Positions 27,207 through 38,239 of a DNA stretch of 64,000 bases are shown here, in pieces; positions within the stretch are counted from its first letter, which is position 1, and every line of letters begins with the position of its first letter. The notes under the pieces are model-generated. The model searched no databases. It was not told the DNA's origin and worked only from the letters and a program-made list of their open reading frames with translations. The stretch is from positions 1,862,001-1,926,000 of the forward strand of contig NZ_CP040671.1 in the NCBI RefSeq assembly GCF_008386235.1, written 5' to 3'. Both the position numbers and the translations under genes were made by a program. Source of the stretch: Thermosynechococcus sp. CL-1. GTDB taxonomy: Bacteria; Cyanobacteriota; Cyanobacteriia; Thermosynechococcales; Thermosynechococcaceae.

Positions 27207-28769
27207 CTAAACAATCGACAAGGCTAATTCAGCGTGTATCGGAACCTGCAGCGTATGTGAACTGATGGGCTGAGCACCAAAGTGATCAATCAACAGTTGG
27301 CGCAGTACCTCCGGCAGTTCATCACAGGGAATCGCTTTTTTCACACAGGTGCCCAGCTTGGCATCCTTACCGACCTTGCCACCCATGTACAAATCCACGG
27401 CATCCACGGTTTCGCCGTTACGACGGGTTTTTGTACCCATCAGGCCAATATCGGCCACTTGGGGTTGACCACAGGAGTTAGGACACCCGGTCCAGTGAAT
27501 GCGCACCGGTTGAGGGAGCACAAGTTGTTGATTCAGCCAGCGGACGAGGGCAAGGGCACGATTTTTGGTTTCAATGAGGGCAAAGTTGCAAAACTGAGCA
27601 CCCGTGCAGGAAACGAGGGCACGTTCTAAAGGCGGTGGTTCCGGCCGAAACTTAGTGAGGAGGGGTTCGCGCAGCAGGCTTGGTAAAACAGCGCTAGGCA
27701 CATGGGGAATGATCAGATTTTGCTCCACTGTCAGCCGCACTTCCGATTGGCCATAGACTTGAGCTAGCCGTGCCAATTCATAAAAATCGGTGGCATAGAG
27801 GCGCCCTACGGGCACATGCAGTCCCACATAGTTCAACCCCCGCTGTTTTTGGCAATGCACCCCCAGATGATCTCGCTTGTCCCAGTCAATTTCATCCTTG
27901 GGAGCGGCACTGAGGAGTTCAAAGGGGAGTTTAGCGGCCACTGCTGCCCGGAATTTTTCGATACCCCATTCATCAATCAGCCACATGAGCCGCGCTTTTT
28001 GCCGATTGCCCCGTAGGCCATGGTCACGGAAAATTTCAAGGATGGCACGTGAGAGGTGCACCACAGCATCATCGGGAGGCACCCAAGCATTGAGGGGGAT
28101 AGCGGCAGCGCAACGCCGAGCAGAGAAGAAACCACCGACCAAAACATTGAAGCCCAAACGCCCTTGCCGATAGGCAGGCACAAAGGCAACATCGTTAATT
28201 TCGGCATGGACAGAGTTATCCCGCCCCCCCTCGATCGCAATGTTGAATTTGCGGGGTAGATTGCTAAATTCCGGATTCCCCTGACCGTTGTTGGTAATCA
28301 TCGCCTGCAATTTCATAATCAGGGGGCGAGTATCAACGAGTTCGGCCGCATCAATGCCCGCCACTGGCGATCCAGTGAGGTTGCGCACATTGTCCATGCC
28401 GGATTGCACAGAGGTCAGGCCACAGGCTTGCAGCCGCTCTATGATTTCGGGAATATCCTCAATGGGCAGACCGCGAATCTGAATGTTTTGACGGGTGGTG
28501 ATGTCACCATTGCCGTTCTCACCATAGCGGTCCACAATTTCGCCAAGGGTTCGCAGTTGTTGACTGGTGAGAATCCCATTGGGTACCCGCAGCCGCATCA
28601 TGAACCTGCCGGGGGTAACGGGGCGAAAGAAAATCCCAAGCCACTTGAGGCGAACATCGCGGTCAGCTTCAGGAATGCTTTCCCAGCCCATGGCTGCGAA
28701 TTTCTCTAGCTCTTGTTTAACCGCTAAGACATCTTTCTCTTTTTTAATGGCTTCAATTTTGTTGCTCAC
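27207..28769 (-). CDS. nirA: Ferredoxin-nitrite reductase NirA
   Basis: Six-electron reduction of nitrite to ammonium with siroheme and a 4Fe-4S cluster. Cluster and siroheme ligands are C-x5-C in VSCTGAQFCNF and C-x3-C in WTGCPNSCGQ. The repeated sulfite/nitrite reductase domains are complete. I choose GTG 28769 (MSNKIEAIKKEKDVLAVKQE, 520 aa), because the NtcA promoter predicts initiation near 28802, which would leave only about 12 nt before the upstream TTG at 28790. A purine-rich GACAAGGG precedes the GTG. It is the first gene of the seven-gene operon ending at 19189. Confidence 0.93.
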   Translation of the reverse strand: MSNKIEAIKKEKDVLAVKQELEKFAAMGWESIPEADRDVRLKWLGIFFRPVTPGRFMMRLRVPNGILTSQQLRTLGEIVDRYGENGNGDITTRQNIQIRGLPIEDIPEIIERLQACGLTSVQSGMDNVRNLTGSPVAGIDAAELVDTRPLIMKLQAMITNNGQGNPEFSNLPRKFNIAIEGGRDNSVHAEINDVAFVPAYRQGRLGFNVLVGGFFSARRCAAAIPLNAWVPPDDAVVHLSRAILEIFRDHGLRGNRQKARLMWLIDEWGIEKFRAAVAAKLPFELLSAAPKDEIDWDKRDHLGVHCQKQRGLNYVGLHVPVGRLYATDFYELARLAQVYGQSEVRLTVEQNLIIPHVPSAVLPSLLREPLLTKFRPEPPPLERALVSCTGAQFCNFALIETKNRALALVRWLNQQLVLPQPVRIHWTGCPNSCGQPQVADIGLMGTKTRRNGETVDAVDLYMGGKVGKDAKLGTCVKKAIPCDELPEVLRQLLIDHFGAQPISSHTLQVPIHAELALSIV

Positions 28770-28808
28770 GGTTGTTGCCCTTGTCTTCAACGGGTTACTT
28801 GAACACCC

Positions 28809-28850
28809 AATTTAGGCAGGTCAATCATGAACATTTGTAAATTTTGCTAC
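28809..28850 (-). promoter_or_regulatory. NtcA-activated class II promoter of the nirA operon
   Basis: Reading the minus strand, GTA (28850-28848), eight bases, TAC (28839-28837), 22 bases, then TAAATT (28814-28809). This is an exact match to GTA-N8-TAC-N20-24-TAN3T, with the NtcA site centred near -41.5 from a start predicted at about 28802. NtcA is the CRP-family nitrogen regulator of cyanobacteria. The site sits 68 bp upstream of the chosen nirA GTG. Confidence 0.88.
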
Positions 28851-28865
28851 ATTTTCTTTGTCGCT

Positions 28866-28902
28866 ATACAGTTTTCGTATTAAAAATATGCCAAAACTGT
28901 AT
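28866..28902. promoter_or_regulatory. 10-bp inverted repeat with LysR-type box, probable NtcB operator
   Basis: ATACAGTTTT at 28866-28875 is exactly repeated in inverse orientation as AAAACTGTAT at 28893-28902, with a 17-bp spacer. The left arm also forms ATAC-N7-GTAT (28866-28880), the textbook LysR-type T-N11-A box. The element lies 15 bp upstream of the NtcA site, centred near -82 of the nirA promoter, where LysR activators bind. NtcB is the obvious candidate. It has no T-run, and as RNA it would lie upstream of the start site, so it is not a terminator. Confidence 0.65.
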
Positions 28903-29034
28903 CTAACCTTAACTTCAGGGCGGGGGACTTAATCTACCCAAACAACTAAAACAGCCCAAATTGCTCTATAAAAAGATGACATCCGGTTGCGGTAGCCGCT
29001 ATTTTAGAAAAAGGCTATTGATGACAATAAATTA

Positions 29035-29085
29035 AAAAATAAATAAAAAGCTGCACCCTGAGATTAGCCCTAGCTAGGACGCAGC
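29035..29085 (-). terminator. Rho-independent terminator after ahcY
   Basis: On the minus strand GCTGCGTCCT (29085-29076) pairs with AGGGTGCAGC (29059-29050) to form a 10-bp stem with two G-T wobbles, followed by a T-rich run (29049 to about 29035). It lies about 40 bp past the ahcY stop and separates ahcY from the nirA promoter. The remaining bases up to 28903 hold no gene I can see. Confidence 0.7.
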
Positions 29086-29123
29086 ACGCAACGTTCTAAT
29101 GATTTTGCAGGTGGATGGGGGGT

Positions 29124-30434
<1,311 letters not shown>

Positions 30435-30457
30435 TTACGGCTCCCCATTATAATCGC

Positions 30458-30841
30458 CTAAGGGGAATTCTTCCGCAGTACCCAACTGGTCACCGTGCCG
30501 CCGGGGAAAATGAGCAAATTCACGGTGCCAATTTCCAACAGATGCCCCTTGCGATTGCGAAACTGAAAGGTGCAGATATCCACCCCCACCATGAGTTGAC
30601 AACCCATCAGTTCGCTATAGCCTTGACTGAGGAGATAGGCCACAATCGGGGTTGTCGTTGTCGGATTCACCATTGCCGAATTAACTACGGGTTGCCAACC
30701 GCGATCAAGGAGGCGTTGGCGGGCATCGGCATAGCTCATCCCTTGGCGTAAACGCGGAACTCGCTGCGCAAGGGCAGCCGGTGCAAACCCTACCCCTGCT
30801 GCCAGTAAACCAAGGGCAATGAAACGTTTCAGCAATACCAT
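30458..30841 (-). CDS. Secreted hypothetical protein, 127 aa
   Basis: An N-terminal signal peptide (MVLLKRFIALGLLAAGVGFA, cleavage likely after APAALA) precedes about 100 residues. RQGMSYADARQRLLDRGWQP resembles one PASTA-like or ligand-binding repeat. Two cysteines (GCQLMVGVDICTF) could form a periplasmic disulfide. I do not recognise the family. It lies between ahcY and chlB on the same strand, with 72 bp to the chlB stop and 44 bp to the ahcY start. Confidence 0.7.
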   Translation of the reverse strand: MVLLKRFIALGLLAAGVGFAPAALAQRVPRLRQGMSYADARQRLLDRGWQPVVNSAMVNPTTTTPIVAYLLSQGYSELMGCQLMVGVDICTFQFRNRKGHLLEIGTVNLLIFPGGTVTSWVLRKNSP

Positions 30842-30913
30842 AGCAATTGCTTGTTAAATGCCAATCGCTATACGCTGCAAGGGTCAGGTTCATGCAGGTT
30901 CCAGAGGTGAAAC

Positions 30914-32440
30914 TTAAGCCCCCACGGCTTCTTTGGCAGCATAGAGCACTTCTACGGTGATCTCGCTAATCCCCTGTTCGCGGGCAAATTTTTCGGTGTT
31001 GCGCTTCACCTTGCCGCGCACAAAGCCGGGAATCTTGTTTAATTCCGCTAGCCCATCCGCGGTCCATGTCAAATCCGAGTCGGCGGAAAGCCCCTTGTGA
31101 ATCACTTCCTTGGTGTCGTGGCCACCAAAAATTTCCAGCAGGTGGTCTTCCATGCCCAAGGTGAAGGAGTTGTAAATTAAATCCACTAGTTGGTTGGTAC
31201 CTTCGTAGCCAAGGAAGGGTCGATAGCCGACGGGAAAGTCTTGGATGTGGATGGGCGCGGCAATAACACCACAGGGAATGTTGAGGCGTTTGCCCACATG
31301 GCGCTCCATTTGGGTGCCAAAGATGGCCGCGGGTTCAACGCGGGCGATCGCGTCCCCCACCACCGTGTGGTCATCGGTAATCAGTACCTCGTCACAAAAG
31401 CCCGCCACCTCTGCGCGGAACCAATCGGCATCGTATTTGCAGTACGTCCCCGCCCAAACAACGTGGATGCCCATTTCCCGACTGAGAATTTTGGTCATTG
31501 CCGCTGCATGGGTATTGTCCCCAAAGACCACTGCTTTTTTACCGGTGAGGTTTTGGCAGTCAATGGAGCGGGAAAACCAAGCGGCTTGGGACACCTCCCG
31601 TGTTTGCTGTTCAATAAAGGCTTCGTAGTCCACATTGGCTCCTTGGGCATTGAGCACCGCTTGAATGGCACGGATACAGCGGGCGGTTTCCACCACACCC
31701 ATCGGCGTCATCCTCACGCTTGGCTGGCCAAATTCCGTTTCTAGGTACTGGGCGGTGAGGCCGCCAATTTCCCGATAGGGGACAAGGTTAAACCATGCTT
31801 GGGGCAGTCGGGCAAGGTCGTGGACGCTGGCCGCCGCAGGAATCACCAGATTCACCTGAATGCCAAGGTTGGCCATGAGTTGTTTCAGCTCGCGGCAGTC
31901 ATGCTGATTGTGGAAGCCGAGGGTGGTGATGCCAATAATGTTGACGCTAGGGGTGGGGGTTTTGCTGGTCACTAAGGTGCCTTGGCGGCGGGCTTTGTCA
32001 ATATAAAACTGCACGATTTGCTCAAGGGTGCGATCGGCGGCTTGCAATTCATTGACGCGATAGTGATTGACATCCGCCAAGAGGACATCGGCAGTGGTGC
32101 TGAGGCTGGCGCGTTGGACAAAGTTTTGTAAGTCTTCCTGAAGAATGCTAGAGGTGCAGGTGGGGGTGAGCACAATTAAATCAGGGTGCTCTTCAGTGTC
32201 TTTGCGGGTGATATTGTCCACCACTTTTTCTTGGGAGCCGCGTGCCAAGACATGGCGATCGACAATACTGGCGGTGACAGGCGTAAAGTCGCGCTCTCGC
32301 TCGAGCATCGATCGCATGACGTTGAAGTAATCATCCCCAAGGGGCGCGTGCATAATGCCATGAACATTTTTGAAGGAACTGGCAATGCGCAGAGTACCAA
32401 TGTGGGCAGGCCCTGCATACATCCAGTAGGCAAGTTTCAT
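30914..32440 (-). CDS. chlB: Light-independent protochlorophyllide reductase subunit B
   Basis: ChlB forms the catalytic N-B component of dark-operative protochlorophyllide reductase with ChlN, fed by ChlL. I choose ATG 32440 ([20 protein letters not shown]), giving 508 aa, the standard length. In-frame codons upstream extend to 32557 but lack family similarity. Nitrogenase-like features are [17 protein letters not shown] and [20 protein letters not shown]. ChlN and ChlL genes are not in the window. It diverges from gltA across 245 bp. Confidence 0.94.
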   Translation of the reverse strand: MKLAYWMYAGPAHIGTLRIASSFKNVHGIMHAPLGDDYFNVMRSMLERERDFTPVTASIVDRHVLARGSQEKVVDNITRKDTEEHPDLIVLTPTCTSSILQEDLQNFVQRASLSTTADVLLADVNHYRVNELQAADRTLEQIVQFYIDKARRQGTLVTSKTPTPSVNIIGITTLGFHNQHDCRELKQLMANLGIQVNLVIPAAASVHDLARLPQAWFNLVPYREIGGLTAQYLETEFGQPSVRMTPMGVVETARCIRAIQAVLNAQGANVDYEAFIEQQTREVSQAAWFSRSIDCQNLTGKKAVVFGDNTHAAAMTKILSREMGIHVVWAGTYCKYDADWFRAEVAGFCDEVLITDDHTVVGDAIARVEPAAIFGTQMERHVGKRLNIPCGVIAAPIHIQDFPVGYRPFLGYEGTNQLVDLIYNSFTLGMEDHLLEIFGGHDTKEVIHKGLSADSDLTWTADGLAELNKIPGFVRGKVKRNTEKFAREQGISEITVEVLYAAKEAVGA

Positions 32441-32685
32441 CGCGTCAACTCCTTGGGCAAAGGCATTTTGATGTCCGATCGCGATCGTAGCGAGGCTCTT
32501 TCCCTCGCCCGCCAAAACGTTACAAAACTTGAATGAAGTGGGAATGTCCCTTAACAAACCTCACGGAATTCCCTATCCGCCTATGCAGTGGGGTCGTTCA
32601 CCATACCAACATCTTTCCCCTCTCCCCTAAAATTGATCAATACTGCAATTCCAATTCAGTTTGCCCCTTTTAAGGACACCCACGC

Positions 32686-33834
32686 ATGGTTGCTTGCGAA
32701 TTTAGCCCCGGTCTTGACGGTATTCCCGTTGCTCAGTCGGCCATTAGCTATGTGGATGGCCAAGCAGGCGTTCTTGAGTATCGCGGTGTCCCGATTGAGG
32801 AACTAGCGGAGAAAAGCACATTTTTGGAAACTGCCTTCCTCTTGATTTGGGGTTACTGGCCGAGCAAGGAGGAGTTGGCAGCCTTTGAGCACGATATTAC
32901 CTACCATCGCCGCGTGAAATATCGCATTCGCGACATGATGAAATGCTTTCCCGACAGTGGCCATCCCATGGATGCCCTACAGGCCTCGGCGGGAGCCTTG
33001 GGATTGTTCTATTCGCGGCGGGCCCTCGACGATCCGGAGTACATTCGGGCAGCAGTCATCCGCCTCTTGGCCAAAATTCCAACAATGGTGGCGGCGTTTC
33101 AACTGATTCGCAAGGGGAATGATCCGGTCATGCCCTGTGATGAGCTGGACTATGCGGCCAACTTTCTCTACATGCTCAATGAGCGGCGTCCCGATCCCTT
33201 TGCGGCACGGGTATTTGATATTTGCTTGATTCTCCATGCCGAGCACACGATGAATGCCTCTACCTTCTCGGCGCGGGTGACGGCCTCGACATTGACAGAC
33301 CCTTACGCTGTGGTTGCTTCAGCGGTGGGTACACTGGCAGGGCCACTCCACGGGGGCGCCAATGAAGATGTGATCAATATGCTCGAAGAAATCGGCAGCG
33401 TGGAGAATGTCCGTCCCTATGTGGAAAAGTGCGTCCAGAATAAGATCAAAATTGCCGGCTTTGGCCACCGCGTGTATAAGGTCAAGGATCCCCGCGCCAC
33501 GATTTTACAGAAGTTGGCGGAACAGTTGTTTGATAAGTTTGGCGGCGATCGCTACTACGACATTGCCCTGAAACTGGAAGAAGTGGTGGGTGAATACCTC
33601 AGTTACAAGGGGATTTATCCCAATGTGGACTTTTACTCGGGGCTTGTCTATCGGCGGTTGGGCATTCCTAGTGATCTGTTTACGCCTGTGTTTGCGATTG
33701 CCCGCGTGGCCGGTTGGCTAGCCCACTGGAAAGAACAACTGGAGGCCAATCGCATCTATCGCCCCACCCAAGTCTATACGGGTGCCCACAATCAGCCCTA
33801 TGTGCCCATGGAGGAGCGCAATCATCGCCCCTAG
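32686..33834 (+). CDS. gltA: Citrate synthase
   Basis: Condenses acetyl-CoA and oxaloacetate, the entry to the pathway that makes 2-oxoglutarate, the carbon skeleton for GlsF. The product has 382 aa. Active-site elements are LHAEHTMNAST, AGPLHGGANEDV and GFGHRVYKVKDPRA, with a third catalytic region near YPNVDFYSGLVY. ATG 32686 has AAGGA about 10 bp upstream. A TAAAAT at 32628-32633 may be its -10 element. Confidence 0.94.
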   Translation: MVACEFSPGLDGIPVAQSAISYVDGQAGVLEYRGVPIEELAEKSTFLETAFLLIWGYWPSKEELAAFEHDITYHRRVKYRIRDMMKCFPDSGHPMDALQASAGALGLFYSRRALDDPEYIRAAVIRLLAKIPTMVAAFQLIRKGNDPVMPCDELDYAANFLYMLNERRPDPFAARVFDICLILHAEHTMNASTFSARVTASTLTDPYAVVASAVGTLAGPLHGGANEDVINMLEEIGSVENVRPYVEKCVQNKIKIAGFGHRVYKVKDPRATILQKLAEQLFDKFGGDRYYDIALKLEEVVGEYLSYKGIYPNVDFYSGLVYRRLGIPSDLFTPVFAIARVAGWLAHWKEQLEANRIYRPTQVYTGAHNQPYVPMEERNHRP

Positions 33835-34004
33835 CTCTTGATCCTCAATTCCCCCCCCTGAAGACAGTCCTTTTCTGAAAATGGATATAGACCTAGGGCA
33901 ATCAAATACTCTCCTGTACTTGCTTTCACAGCCTTAGCGTGTTCCATCCTTGGGAAAAGGGCTGTAAGCTGCTTTATAGTGGCGGTACCCTTGTGGAGTT
34001 TCTG

Positions 34005-35609
34005 ATGGCAAAGGCAAAATCAAGCAAACGGCAAGCATCGAAAACCTCAAAAACATCAAAAACGGCGAAATCCACCCCATCAACCTCGACGCAGCAGGCA
34101 GCAACCATTGCGCCTGAACCCACCCCTGTGGATCCCGCCAGTCTCACCTACGAGGCGGTGATTGGCCTAGAGATTCACTGCCAACTGAGTACCCAAACCA
34201 AAATTTTCTCGTCTAGCTCGACCCAGTTTGGGGCACCCCCGAATACCAACATTGACCCAGTGTGTTTGGGTTTGCCGGGGACACTCCCTGTGTTGAATGA
34301 AAAGGTGCTCGAGTATGCGGTGAAGGCGGGTTTAGCCCTCAATTGTCAGATTGCCCCCTACAGCAAATTCGATCGCAAGCAGTATTTTTATCCCGACTTG
34401 CCGAAAAACTATCAAATCTCGCAGTACGACCTGCCCATTGCCCAGCATGGCTACCTTGAGATTGAACTGGTGGATGACAACGGCACCGCCCACCGTAAAA
34501 AAATTGGCATTACTCGCCTGCACATGGAGGAAGATGCCGGCAAACTGGTTCACGCGGGGAGCGATCGCCTGTCTGGCTCCACCTACTCCCTAGTGGACTT
34601 GAATCGGGCAGGGGTGCCCCTTGTGGAAATTGTCTCTGAGCCAGATCTGCGCACGGGTCAAGAAGCTGCCGAATATGCCCAAGAACTGCGGCGCATTCTC
34701 CGTTACTTGGGGGTTTGCGACGGCAATATGCAGGAGGGGTCGCTGCGCTGCGATGTCAATATCTCCGTGCGCCCCGTGGGCAGCGCCACCTTTGGCACCA
34801 AGGTCGAGATTAAGAATATGAACTCCTTTAGTGCCATCCAACGCGCCATTGACTATGAAATTGAGCGGCAAGTCGCTGCCGTCAAAGCGGGCGAAGCCAT
34901 CGTTCAAGAAACCCGCCTCTGGGATGAGGCCACGCAGCAAACGCGCACCATGCGGGTCAAGGAAGGCTCCAGTGACTACCGCTACTTTCCTGAACCCGAT
35001 CTCGGACCCATTGAAGTCAGTGCTGAGCAACTGGCCACTTGGCGTGCGGATTTGCCTGAACTGCCAGCGCAAAAGCGGCACCGCTACGAGACCGAGTGGG
35101 GCCTGCCCCCCCAAGATGCCCGTGTGCTCACCGATGAGCGAGCCGTTGCCGAATACTTTGAAGCCACCGTTGCCGCCGGGGCACCCCCGAAATTAGCGGC
35201 CAACTGGATCATGGGCGATATTACCGCCTATCTCAAGGAACAAAAACTGGCGATCGAGGCACTGCCTCTGAAACCTGCTGAATTGGCGGAACTGATCCAA
35301 CTGATTGAGGCGGGCACTATCAGTAGCAAAATGGCCAAGGATCTGCTGCCGGAGTTACTGGCTCAAGGCGGCTCCCCCAAAGCCCTTGTCGAGAAAAAAG
35401 GCCTCAGTCAAATCTCCGATGTCGCTACCCTAGAGGCAATGATTGATGAAGTGCTAGCAGCGCACCCCAATGAACTGGAACAATACCGCGCCGGCAAGAC
35501 AAAACTTCAGGGCTTCTTTGTTGGCCAAATCATGAAGAAAACAGCAGGGCGAGCCGACCCGAAGCTGACCAATCAACTCTTGGCCAAAAAGCTAAACGCC
35601 AGCAGTTAG
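34005..35609 (+). CDS. gatB: Aspartyl/glutamyl-tRNA amidotransferase subunit B
   Basis: GatB binds Glu-tRNA(Gln) and activates it for transamidation with GatA and GatC, because cyanobacteria lack a glutaminyl-tRNA synthetase. I start at ATG 34005, giving 534 aa. The first 45 residues are a Lys/Ser/Thr-rich low-complexity tail ([18 protein letters not shown]), longer than in most GatB proteins. The core begins at [20 protein letters not shown], includes [15 protein letters not shown] and ends with the tail domain [14 protein letters not shown]. Its last 18 bp overlap the end of the convergent nnr gene. Confidence 0.94.
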   Translation: MAKAKSSKRQASKTSKTSKTAKSTPSTSTQQAATIAPEPTPVDPASLTYEAVIGLEIHCQLSTQTKIFSSSSTQFGAPPNTNIDPVCLGLPGTLPVLNEKVLEYAVKAGLALNCQIAPYSKFDRKQYFYPDLPKNYQISQYDLPIAQHGYLEIELVDDNGTAHRKKIGITRLHMEEDAGKLVHAGSDRLSGSTYSLVDLNRAGVPLVEIVSEPDLRTGQEAAEYAQELRRILRYLGVCDGNMQEGSLRCDVNISVRPVGSATFGTKVEIKNMNSFSAIQRAIDYEIERQVAAVKAGEAIVQETRLWDEATQQTRTMRVKEGSSDYRYFPEPDLGPIEVSAEQLATWRADLPELPAQKRHRYETEWGLPPQDARVLTDERAVAEYFEATVAAGAPPKLAANWIMGDITAYLKEQKLAIEALPLKPAELAELIQLIEAGTISSKMAKDLLPELLAQGGSPKALVEKKGLSQISDVATLEAMIDEVLAAHPNELEQYRAGKTKLQGFFVGQIMKKTAGRADPKLTNQLLAKKLNASS

Positions 35610-37097
35610 AGCAGCGTGCAGCGTCGGTAACAGGTGGGCAATCAGTTGTTCAGGATAGACCCCTAGGGCAGTGGCCTCTCGTTCTGCCTGAAGGCCTGCT
35701 TGAGCGTGCCACCAAACCCCACCATAGGTTGCGCTGAGGGCTTCCTGCTGCGCCAAAAGACCGCCAATAAGCCCTGTGAGGACATCGCCACTGCCCCCTC
35801 GGGCAAGGGCAGGGGTACTGTGGGGGTTGATCCAGAGGTCACCCTTCGGAGAGGCAATGGCTGTGCGTGCGCCCTTGAGAAGAACAATGGCATTACTGCG
35901 GCTCGCGGCGGCGGTCACTTGATCAAGGCGATCGCCGGTGACAAGGTCTGGAAACAGGCGCCGAAACTCGCCATAGTGGGGGGTTAAGATGACGGAACTC
36001 AGCAGTGGCCATGGCGAGAGGGTAGCTAGGATATTCAGGGCATCGGCATCCAAGACAAGGGGTTGCCCGGCACCGAGAACGGTTTCCACAACGGGCACCG
36101 CCTCAGGGGTTAGCCCCGGCCCACAGGCAATGGCTGAGAACTTGCTCAAGTCTAGTGGTTCCGGCAAGCCAGCGATCGCCCCCCTCGCTGTTTCTGGACA
36201 GCCAACAACAATGGCATCGGGGACTCGTGAGAGCACAAGGGACTTCAGGGACTGGGGCACTGCCACCACTAGCATTCCCACACCCGTACAGCGGGCGGCG
36301 AGGGCACTGAGGAGAATACTGCCGCCAAACTGGGCAGAGCCGCCAATGAGTAACAGTTGTCCCTGCTGATACTTGTGGGTAATGGGCGATCGCGACAGGG
36401 GCAATTCTTGCCAACAGGAAGCATCTAAGCAATATCGCCGGGGCGCAGTCGCCAACACCGCTTCAATCACCACCGCAGGAATATCAAAGGGGATTAACAC
36501 CCCCTGCCCCACCCAAGGCTGTGCTTCCTCTACCAGTAGCCCCCGCTTCCACAGTCCTAAACAGAGGGTGCGATCAGCCTGAATTGCCGTACCCAAAACT
36601 GCCCCGGTATCACTGTGGAGTCCCGAGGGGACATCAATACTCACCCGTGGTTGCCGCCACGTGTTGATTTGGTCAATGGCAGCGGCAAGTTCACCCGTCA
36701 GTTCCCGCTCTAGGCCAAAGCCAAAAAGACCATCCACGATCAGGTCAACCTCTTGCAAGCTGTCCACCGTCTCGACAAAGGGCAGACCGAGAAAGCGGGC
36801 ATAGCGGGCATGATCCGCCGTCAGGGGTTTCAAACGTTCAAAGGGCTGCCAGACCTGCACCCCATAGCCGCGGTGCCATAGTTCCCGCGCCACCACCAGA
36901 GCATCGCCGCCATTGTGCCCCGGACCGGCCAAAACCCCAACACGGGAATACCGTGGAAACTGATGCTGGAGAAAGTCGCTGAGGCGTTGTCCCACCTTTT
37001 CCATCAGGGCAGGCACTGGAAAGCCGGCATTGAACATCGCCCCCTCGATTGCCTGCATTTCAGCCGTGGTGACAATGGCTGGAAAGGTTGTTTTCAT
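35592..37097 (-). CDS. nnrD: Bifunctional NAD(P)HX epimerase/dehydratase (NnrE-NnrD)
   Basis: Repairs hydrated nicotinamide nucleotides. The product has 501 aa from ATG 37097 ([20 protein letters not shown]). A TTG six codons upstream lies inside anmK. Residues about 1-210 are the YjeF-N epimerase ([20 protein letters not shown]). Residues about 225-500 are the ribokinase-like ADP/ATP-dependent dehydratase with [20 protein letters not shown] and the phosphate loop [19 protein letters not shown]. The start overlaps the anmK stop as ATGA. The end overlaps gatB by 18 bp. Confidence 0.92.
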   Translation of the reverse strand: MKTTFPAIVTTAEMQAIEGAMFNAGFPVPALMEKVGQRLSDFLQHQFPRYSRVGVLAGPGHNGGDALVVARELWHRGYGVQVWQPFERLKPLTADHARYARFLGLPFVETVDSLQEVDLIVDGLFGFGLERELTGELAAAIDQINTWRQPRVSIDVPSGLHSDTGAVLGTAIQADRTLCLGLWKRGLLVEEAQPWVGQGVLIPFDIPAVVIEAVLATAPRRYCLDASCWQELPLSRSPITHKYQQGQLLLIGGSAQFGGSILLSALAARCTGVGMLVVAVPQSLKSLVLSRVPDAIVVGCPETARGAIAGLPEPLDLSKFSAIACGPGLTPEAVPVVETVLGAGQPLVLDADALNILATLSPWPLLSSVILTPHYGEFRRLFPDLVTGDRLDQVTAAASRSNAIVLLKGARTAIASPKGDLWINPHSTPALARGGSGDVLTGLIGGLLAQQEALSATYGGVWWHAQAGLQAEREATALGVYPEQLIAHLLPTLHAALTAGV

Positions 37098-38230
37098 GAC
37101 TGTCCAATCCAACACTGACCCAAGGGAACCGCTTGGCGCGCACCTGTGACTTGGGGTAAATTCCCCGGCAAGCCCAACTCATGCCAGTAGGCGAGAATAG
37201 CGAAGGCGATCGCCTCTTTGGCATCCACCGGTACGCCCGCCGTCGCAGTGGTTTCCACGGGAATGTCTCCTAAATGCATCTGAAGGCGCTCCCTGAGAAA
37301 ACGATTGTGGGCACCGCCGCCACAGAGGAAGATCCGCTGCGGTTTTTGGGGCAAAAATTGGCGATAGCTCTCAACCATACTGCGAGCCGTAAATTCCGTC
37401 AGTGTGGCCAGAAGATCCGCAGGCGCCAGACCAGCAGCCTCAGTGCGGCATCGCTGCCAAAAGGGCAGACCAAAGTATTCTCGCCCTGTGGACTTTGGCG
37501 GCGGCTGCTGAAAGAAGGGGTCTTGCAGCCAGTGCTCTACCAGTGGATCGATAATTTTGCCCTGCCGCGCCCATGCCCCATCGGCATCGTAGGTGAATTC
37601 ACCCCCCGATAACTCCGTTACGGCCAGATCAAGCAGCACATTGCCGGGACCTGTATCCCAACCCATGACCCCTTTGCCCTCAGGATCCTCTCGTTGAGGC
37701 GGCAAGTAGGTAACATTGCCGATGCCACCGATGTTTTGCACACAGCGGACTTCCGTGGGATGACTGAGAAGACACCAATCGATCCGAGGCACGAGGGGCG
37801 CTCCTTGACCCCCCGAGGCAATATCCTGAGCACGAAAGTTAGCAATGGTGGTAATCCCCGTGCGCCAAGCAATCCAATCTCCCCGTCCCAGTTGTAGGCT
37901 GTAGCCGAGGCGATCGCCCGTGGGGGGGCGATGAAAGACCGTTTGACCGTGGGAGCCAATGAGATCTGCGCGGGGATATCCCTGTTGAACCGTTTGTGCT
38001 GCAAGGGCAAAGGCCTCGGCGATCGCCTCATCCAACTCCGCCAACGCTGCAAGGGTCAAGGGTTTTGCGCCACAAATGTCGAGAATCTGCTGCCGTAGGG
38101 CTGTGGGATAGGGCACCGTACAAAAATTCAGCACCTGTACCTCAAGGTCGCGATCGCCCCCCTGTAGCTCCACTAAGACCGCATCAATGCCATCCACCGA
38201 GGTTCCGCTCATCAGGCCAATGACACGCAT
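37094..38230 (-). CDS. anmK: Anhydro-N-acetylmuramic acid kinase
   Basis: Converts 1,6-anhydro-MurNAc from cell wall turnover to MurNAc-6-phosphate. The product has 378 aa. The N-terminal nucleotide motif is [16 protein letters not shown], the catalytic Asp region is [15 protein letters not shown], and the C-terminal [13 protein letters not shown] completes the fold. It is translationally coupled to nnrD by a 4-bp overlap and lies 9 bp after the ABC permease gene on the same strand. Confidence 0.93.
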   Translation of the reverse strand: MRVIGLMSGTSVDGIDAVLVELQGGDRDLEVQVLNFCTVPYPTALRQQILDICGAKPLTLAALAELDEAIAEAFALAAQTVQQGYPRADLIGSHGQTVFHRPPTGDRLGYSLQLGRGDWIAWRTGITTIANFRAQDIASGGQGAPLVPRIDWCLLSHPTEVRCVQNIGGIGNVTYLPPQREDPEGKGVMGWDTGPGNVLLDLAVTELSGGEFTYDADGAWARQGKIIDPLVEHWLQDPFFQQPPPKSTGREYFGLPFWQRCRTEAAGLAPADLLATLTEFTARSMVESYRQFLPQKPQRIFLCGGGAHNRFLRERLQMHLGDIPVETTATAGVPVDAKEAIAFAILAYWHELGLPGNLPQVTGARQAVPLGQCWIGQS

Positions 38231-38239
38231 AGTCTGCGC

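Noticed and set aside
28929-29020. Additional promoter or hairpin (GCGGTAGCCGC) between ahcY and nirA
   Set aside because: The stem is only 4 bp and no promoter hexamers with proper spacing fit. The NtcA promoter explains nirA.
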